A stretch of DNA of 64,000 nucleotides from Candidatus Competibacteraceae bacterium (lineage in GTDB: Bacteria; Pseudomonadota; Gammaproteobacteria; Competibacterales; Competibacteraceae). Positions within the stretch are counted from its first letter, which is position 1. The number at the start of each line of letters is the position of its first letter. The notes under the pieces are model-generated. The model was given only the letters and a program-made list of their open reading frames with translations, made no database searches and was not told the origin of the DNA. This document shows positions 62,454 to 64,000 of this stretch, piece after piece. The stretch is taken from assembly GCA_003989065.1 (NCBI GenBank), contig RXIW01000001.1:1-64000 (forward strand), written 5' to 3'. Position numbers and translations under genes: made by a program.

Positions 62454-64000
62454 GGGGCGCGGCATCCTGATCGGGCGTGTTGCCGGTGGACTGGGAATCG
62501 TCGTCGTACTTGTCGAGCAACCAGGCGTCCATCACCTTGCGGGCCAGCGGTGCGGCCGTGGAGCTGCCGCCGCCGCCGTGCTCGGCGATCACGGCCACGG
62601 CGATGCGGGGATCCTCCACCGGCGCGAACGCGATGAACAAGGCATGATCCTGCAGGTGCCGCGCCAGACGCTTGGCATTGTATTTTTCCGTCTGTCCCAG
62701 GGTAAACACCTGGGCGGTGCCGGTCTTGCCGGCAATCCGATATTTGGCGCCGATGCCGATGCGATGCGCGGTGCCGCCTTCGACCACATGGATCATTCCG
62801 TTGATGACCGGGTCCCAGAACCGGGGGTTCTTGACCGCGATCGGCGGCAGGGCGCGCGGCGCGGCCGGGGTCTTGGTTCGGGTGCTGGGATCTTCGGTGG
62901 CGTGCAGGACGCGCGGCTGGAAATCGACCCCGCGCTGGGACAGCACGGCGGCGGCGTGGGCCAGCTGCAGCGGCGTCGCCAGAAAATAGCCCTGCCCGAT
63001 GCCGACGCTCAAGGTATCCCCAGCGAACCAGCCGAAGCGATGCACTCGGCGTTTCCAGTCCTGCGATGGCAACAAGCCGCCTTTCTCACCCGGCAGGTCG
63101 ATGCCGGTCGGACGCCCCATACTGAAGCGATCGAGGAAATCGTGGATGCGGTCGATACCCAGATTCAGCGCCAGATCGTAGAAATACACGTCGCAGGATT
63201 GGGCGATGGCGCGATCCATGTCCACGCTGCCATGACCGCCGCGCTTCCAGTCGCGGAAGCGGTGATCCACTCCCGGCAGCCGGTAGAATCCTGGGCAAAA
63301 GATACCGCTGTAGCGATTCACCACGCTGTAGTCCAGCCCGGCCAAGGCCATCAGCGGCTTGACCGTTGATCCGGGTGGGTAGACCCCCCGCAAGGCGCGA
63401 TTGAGCAGCGGACGATCCTTGGAGGTGTTGAGCTGTCGGTAGGAAGCGAAATCGATGCCGTTGACGAAGGGGTTGGGATCGTAGACCGGCTGACTGGCCA
63501 GCGCTAGGACCTCGCCATTGCGCGGGTCGATGGCGACGATGGCGCCGTTGTAGCCCTCCAGGGCCTTTTCCGCCACTGCCTGCAGGCGAATGTCGATGCT
63601 GAGATAGATATTCTGGCCCGGAGTCGGCGGGGTGCGGCTGAGCACCCGTAACGGTCGGCCTTCGGCGTTGGTCTCGACTTGCTGCCAACCCGTGCGGCCG
63701 TGCAGCACGTCCTCGTAGGAACGCTCTACGCCGGTCTTGCCGATGTGGGTGCTGCCGCTGTACTGCCCGGGATCGAGCTTGCGCAACTCGCCCTCGTCGA
63801 TCCGTCCGACATAACCGATCGCATGGACGGCACGCGACCCCAGCGGATAACGGCGCGTCAGATCGGCCTTGATGTCCACACCGGGGAAGCGATACAGATC
63901 GATGGCCAGGCTAGCGATTTCCTCGTCGGTCAACTGGAAGCGCAGCGGTATCCCATTGTAGGGTGGGCTACGCCGGGCCAGCTTGTGGAAACGCTCGATG
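62443..64000 (-). CDS. mrdA: penicillin-binding protein 2, partial (runs off the right edge)
   Basis: At least 518 residues of the elongation transpeptidase PBP2 are present; the N-terminus lies beyond position 64000. The edge of the window falls in the pedestal domain, in the region IERFHKLARR. Transpeptidase motifs are complete: STVK (in YPPGSTVKPLMAL), SCD (in AIAQSCDVYFYDLAL) and KTG (in IAGKTGTAQVF). The C-terminus ends in a polar tail. It overlaps rodA, its functional partner, and heads the elongation cluster on this strand. Confidence 0.95.
   Translation of the reverse strand, partial: IERFHKLARRSPPYNGIPLRFQLTDEEIASLAIDLYRFPGVDIKADLTRRYPLGSRAVHAIGYVGRIDEGELRKLDPGQYSGSTHIGKTGVERSYEDVLHGRTGWQQVETNAEGRPLRVLSRTPPTPGQNIYLSIDIRLQAVAEKALEGYNGAIVAIDPRNGEVLALASQPVYDPNPFVNGIDFASYRQLNTSKDRPLLNRALRGVYPPGSTVKPLMALAGLDYSVVNRYSGIFCPGFYRLPGVDHRFRDWKRGGHGSVDMDRAIAQSCDVYFYDLALNLGIDRIHDFLDRFSMGRPTGIDLPGEKGGLLPSQDWKRRVHRFGWFAGDTLSVGIGQGYFLATPLQLAHAAAVLSQRGVDFQPRVLHATEDPSTRTKTPAAPRALPPIAVKNPRFWDPVINGMIHVVEGGTAHRIGIGAKYRIAGKTGTAQVFTLGQTEKYNAKRLARHLQDHALFIAFAPVEDPRIAVAVIAEHGGGGSSTAAPLARKVMDAWLLDKYDDDSQSTGNTPDQDAAPHGE

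Noticed and set aside
1-64000. CRISPR array, tRNA, rRNA or complete insertion sequence
   Set aside because: No regularly spaced repeats, cloverleaf-like sequences, rRNA stretches or transposase genes were seen on reading the window.

Overview
The window is GC-rich, gene-dense chromosomal DNA from a Gram-negative proteobacterium, most likely a gammaproteobacterium. The clues are the order mrdA-rodA-mltB-rlpA-dacA-ybeD-lipB, RecBCD-type recB/recD, outer-membrane lipoproteins and a DUF1820 protein. The gene set (anaerobic-type cobalamin enzymes, nitrate assimilation, NosL, bacteriohemerythrin) would suit an environmental lineage such as the Competibacteraceae, but that placement is inference. 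No rRNA, tRNA, CRISPR array or complete insertion sequence was seen.

Layout. 1-4.4 kb (-): a truncated, AT-rich membrane protein of TMTC type, then a membrane protein coupled to a SrfB-family actin/Hsp70-like protein. 4.5-11.5 kb (-): a voltage-gated K+ channel with a cyclic-nucleotide-binding-like domain, recD and recB, with no recC beside them. 11.7-17.4 kb: cbiG, an esterase, a signal-peptide beta-carbonic anhydrase, a YeiH-type exporter with a YeiE-like LysR regulator, and cbiH. 17.5-23.6 kb (+): a bufferin-type copper RiPP cluster (bufA, bufB, bufC, bufD) followed by a protoglobin-like protein that lacks heme-pocket residues, a secreted protein and a sigma-54-dependent activator. The region upstream of bufA holds a tandem dyad repeat, a consensus IHF site and a -24/-12 promoter. 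23.7-25.7 kb (-): a lower-GC two-gene ATPase/DUF4276 cassette, possibly defensive, beside a recombinase remnant. 25.7-29.7 kb: a NamZ-type muramidase, bacteriohemerythrin and a small ABC exporter.

29.7-39.3 kb (-): the nitrate assimilation operon nrtA-nrtB-nrtD-nirB-nirD-nasA behind the ANTAR regulator nasT. Its leader contains, in order, an NtrC-like dyad, a sigma-54 promoter, two hexaloop hairpins of ANTAR-target type and an intrinsic terminator. Nitrate is imported by the ABC system, reduced to nitrite by NasA and then to ammonium by NirBD. 39.5-48.7 kb: a Cys-containing membrane protein, a PAS-GGDEF diguanylate cyclase, a TlpA-like lipoprotein, NosL, and further cobalamin genes (cbiF, cbiJ, cbiD, cobB) interrupted by a MntA/HepT toxin-antitoxin pair.

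48.8-56.7 kb: a second-type elongation factor G, DUF1015, a membrane-anchored protein with an Lsm-like tail, DUF1820 and an aldehyde dehydrogenase. 56.7-64 kb (-): the cell-elongation and lipoate cluster, running off the right edge inside mrdA. Many neighbouring genes overlap by ATGA, which helped fix starts. The most interesting regions are the sigma-54-driven bufferin cluster with its degenerate protoglobin and the attenuated nitrate operon leader.
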